From Tistlia consotensis USBA 355 (lineage in GTDB: Bacteria; Pseudomonadota; Alphaproteobacteria; Kiloniellales; DSM-21159): DNA of 64,000 nucleotides. How positions within the stretch are numbered: the stretch's first letter is position 1; the number at the start of each line of letters is the position of its first letter. The translations under genes were made by a program, and so were the position numbers. Under the pieces are notes generated by a model. It did not search any database. It worked only from the letters and a program-made list of their open reading frames with translations, and was not told the DNA's origin. This document shows positions 63,583-64,000 of the stretch, piece after piece. The DNA is taken from the NCBI RefSeq assembly GCF_900177295.1, contig NZ_FWZX01000019.1, positions 62,001 to 126,000 of the forward strand, given 5' to 3'.

Positions 63583-64000
63583 TCAGTTCGACGCCGCCTT
63601 CACGCGCTCCAGGACCTTGCCTTCCATGTCCTCGATGCCCGCCGGGACGCTCGGCATGAACTTCAGGTTGGCGAGGGCCTTCTCGTCGAACGCGGCTTCG
63701 ACCGCCGCCCGCGATTCGGCCGGCATGAGCTCGATGGCGCCCTTGACCGCGCCGATCGCCCCGGAGGAGCCCGAGATCAGGGTGACGATCTCGGGCTGCA
63801 TCACGAAGTTGATCCACTTGTAGGCCGCATCGTCGGCCTCCCCCTTGGCGGGGATCGAGAAGGTGTCGATCCAGGCCAGGGCGCCCGTGCGCGGCGGCAC
63901 GAAGACGATGTTGTGGTTCTGGCCGTAGAGCTTGAAGGCCGTCGAATCCCAGGCGTCCGACAGGACGACCTCGCCCGAGAGCATCAGGCGCGTCAGGTCG
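63583..64000 (-). CDS. polyamine-type ABC transporter substrate-binding protein (3' part, runs off the window)
   Basis: The last about 139 residues of a PotD/PotF-like periplasmic protein; the start lies beyond 64000. Visible: SGEVVLSDAWDSTAFKLYG, VFVPPRTGALAWIDTFSIPAKGE (which contains the Trp/Asp polyamine-binding segment of the family) and AAYKWINFVMQPEIVTLIS. Putrescine or spermidine is likely, other amines possible. A 122-bp gap separates it from the LysR gene downstream; I see nothing in it. Confidence 0.82.
   Translation of the reverse strand, partial: DLTRLMLSGEVVLSDAWDSTAFKLYGQNHNIVFVPPRTGALAWIDTFSIPAKGEADDAAYKWINFVMQPEIVTLISGSSGAIGAVKGAIELMPAESRAAVEAAFDEKALANLKFMPSVPAGIEDMEGKVLERVKAASN

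Overview
The window is very GC-rich (about 70% by eye, not counted) and reads as an alphaproteobacterial chromosome, most like a free-living Rhodospirillales-type organism. This is inference from several things: a choXWV choline importer, a BetI-type palindrome, a GTTC-N7-GTTC LexA box (the alphaproteobacterial form), palindromic intergenic repeats of the kind common in that class, and dense genes with ATGA overlaps. I see no rRNA, tRNA, CRISPR, transposase or phage gene.

Region 1 (1-13237) deals largely with choline and methylated amines. It holds choXWV under a perfect ATTGAACGTTCAAT palindrome, a HAD phosphatase, a betaine-homocysteine methyltransferase, a dimethylglycine/sarcosine dehydrogenase-like flavoprotein with a GcvT domain, and an MttB-family methyltransferase. 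Between them lie a frameshifted L,D-transpeptidase, an extensin-like protein, a three-ORF glyoxalase-fold (VOC) operon behind a LexA box, and a glycolipid-binding-domain protein.

Region 2 (13257-26573) carries a 5'-nucleotidase, a patatin-like lipase, an SDR, a second extensin-family lipoprotein, an enoyl-CoA hydratase, a thioesterase and a DMT exporter. A second methylated-amine cluster follows (20305-26161): a DgcA/StcD-like flavin demethylase, an unusual enolase-superfamily protein, a second MttB homologue and a divergent LysR regulator.

Region 3 (26578-34995) has sixA, ppk1-ppx (polyphosphate), VOC proteins, a CDF metal exporter, a FetAB-type ABC exporter and a PAP2 phosphatase. Region 4 (35063-40867) is a PQQ alcohol-oxidation locus: an ABC binding protein, a YVTN beta-propeller, a quinoprotein dehydrogenase with the lanthanide-type extra Asp, a diheme cytochrome c and an ankyrin protein.

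Region 5 (41036-50862) is a complete arsenic island. AioX-AioS-AioR sense arsenite, a strong sigma-54 promoter drives aioBA (arsenite oxidase), and arsR-arsC-acr3-arsH give resistance.

Region 6 (50914-64000) contains an epimerase-WaaA fusion, amtB with NtrC/sigma-54 signals, a PKHD hydroxylase, a GntR regulator divergent from a five-gene peptide/opine-type ABC importer, a frameshifted LysR gene and the 3' end of a polyamine-binding protein gene.

A window-wide oddity is that perfect or near-perfect 15-17 bp tandem repeats sit at gene 3' ends or junctions at five loci (3348, 26167, 31429, 51860, 54960).
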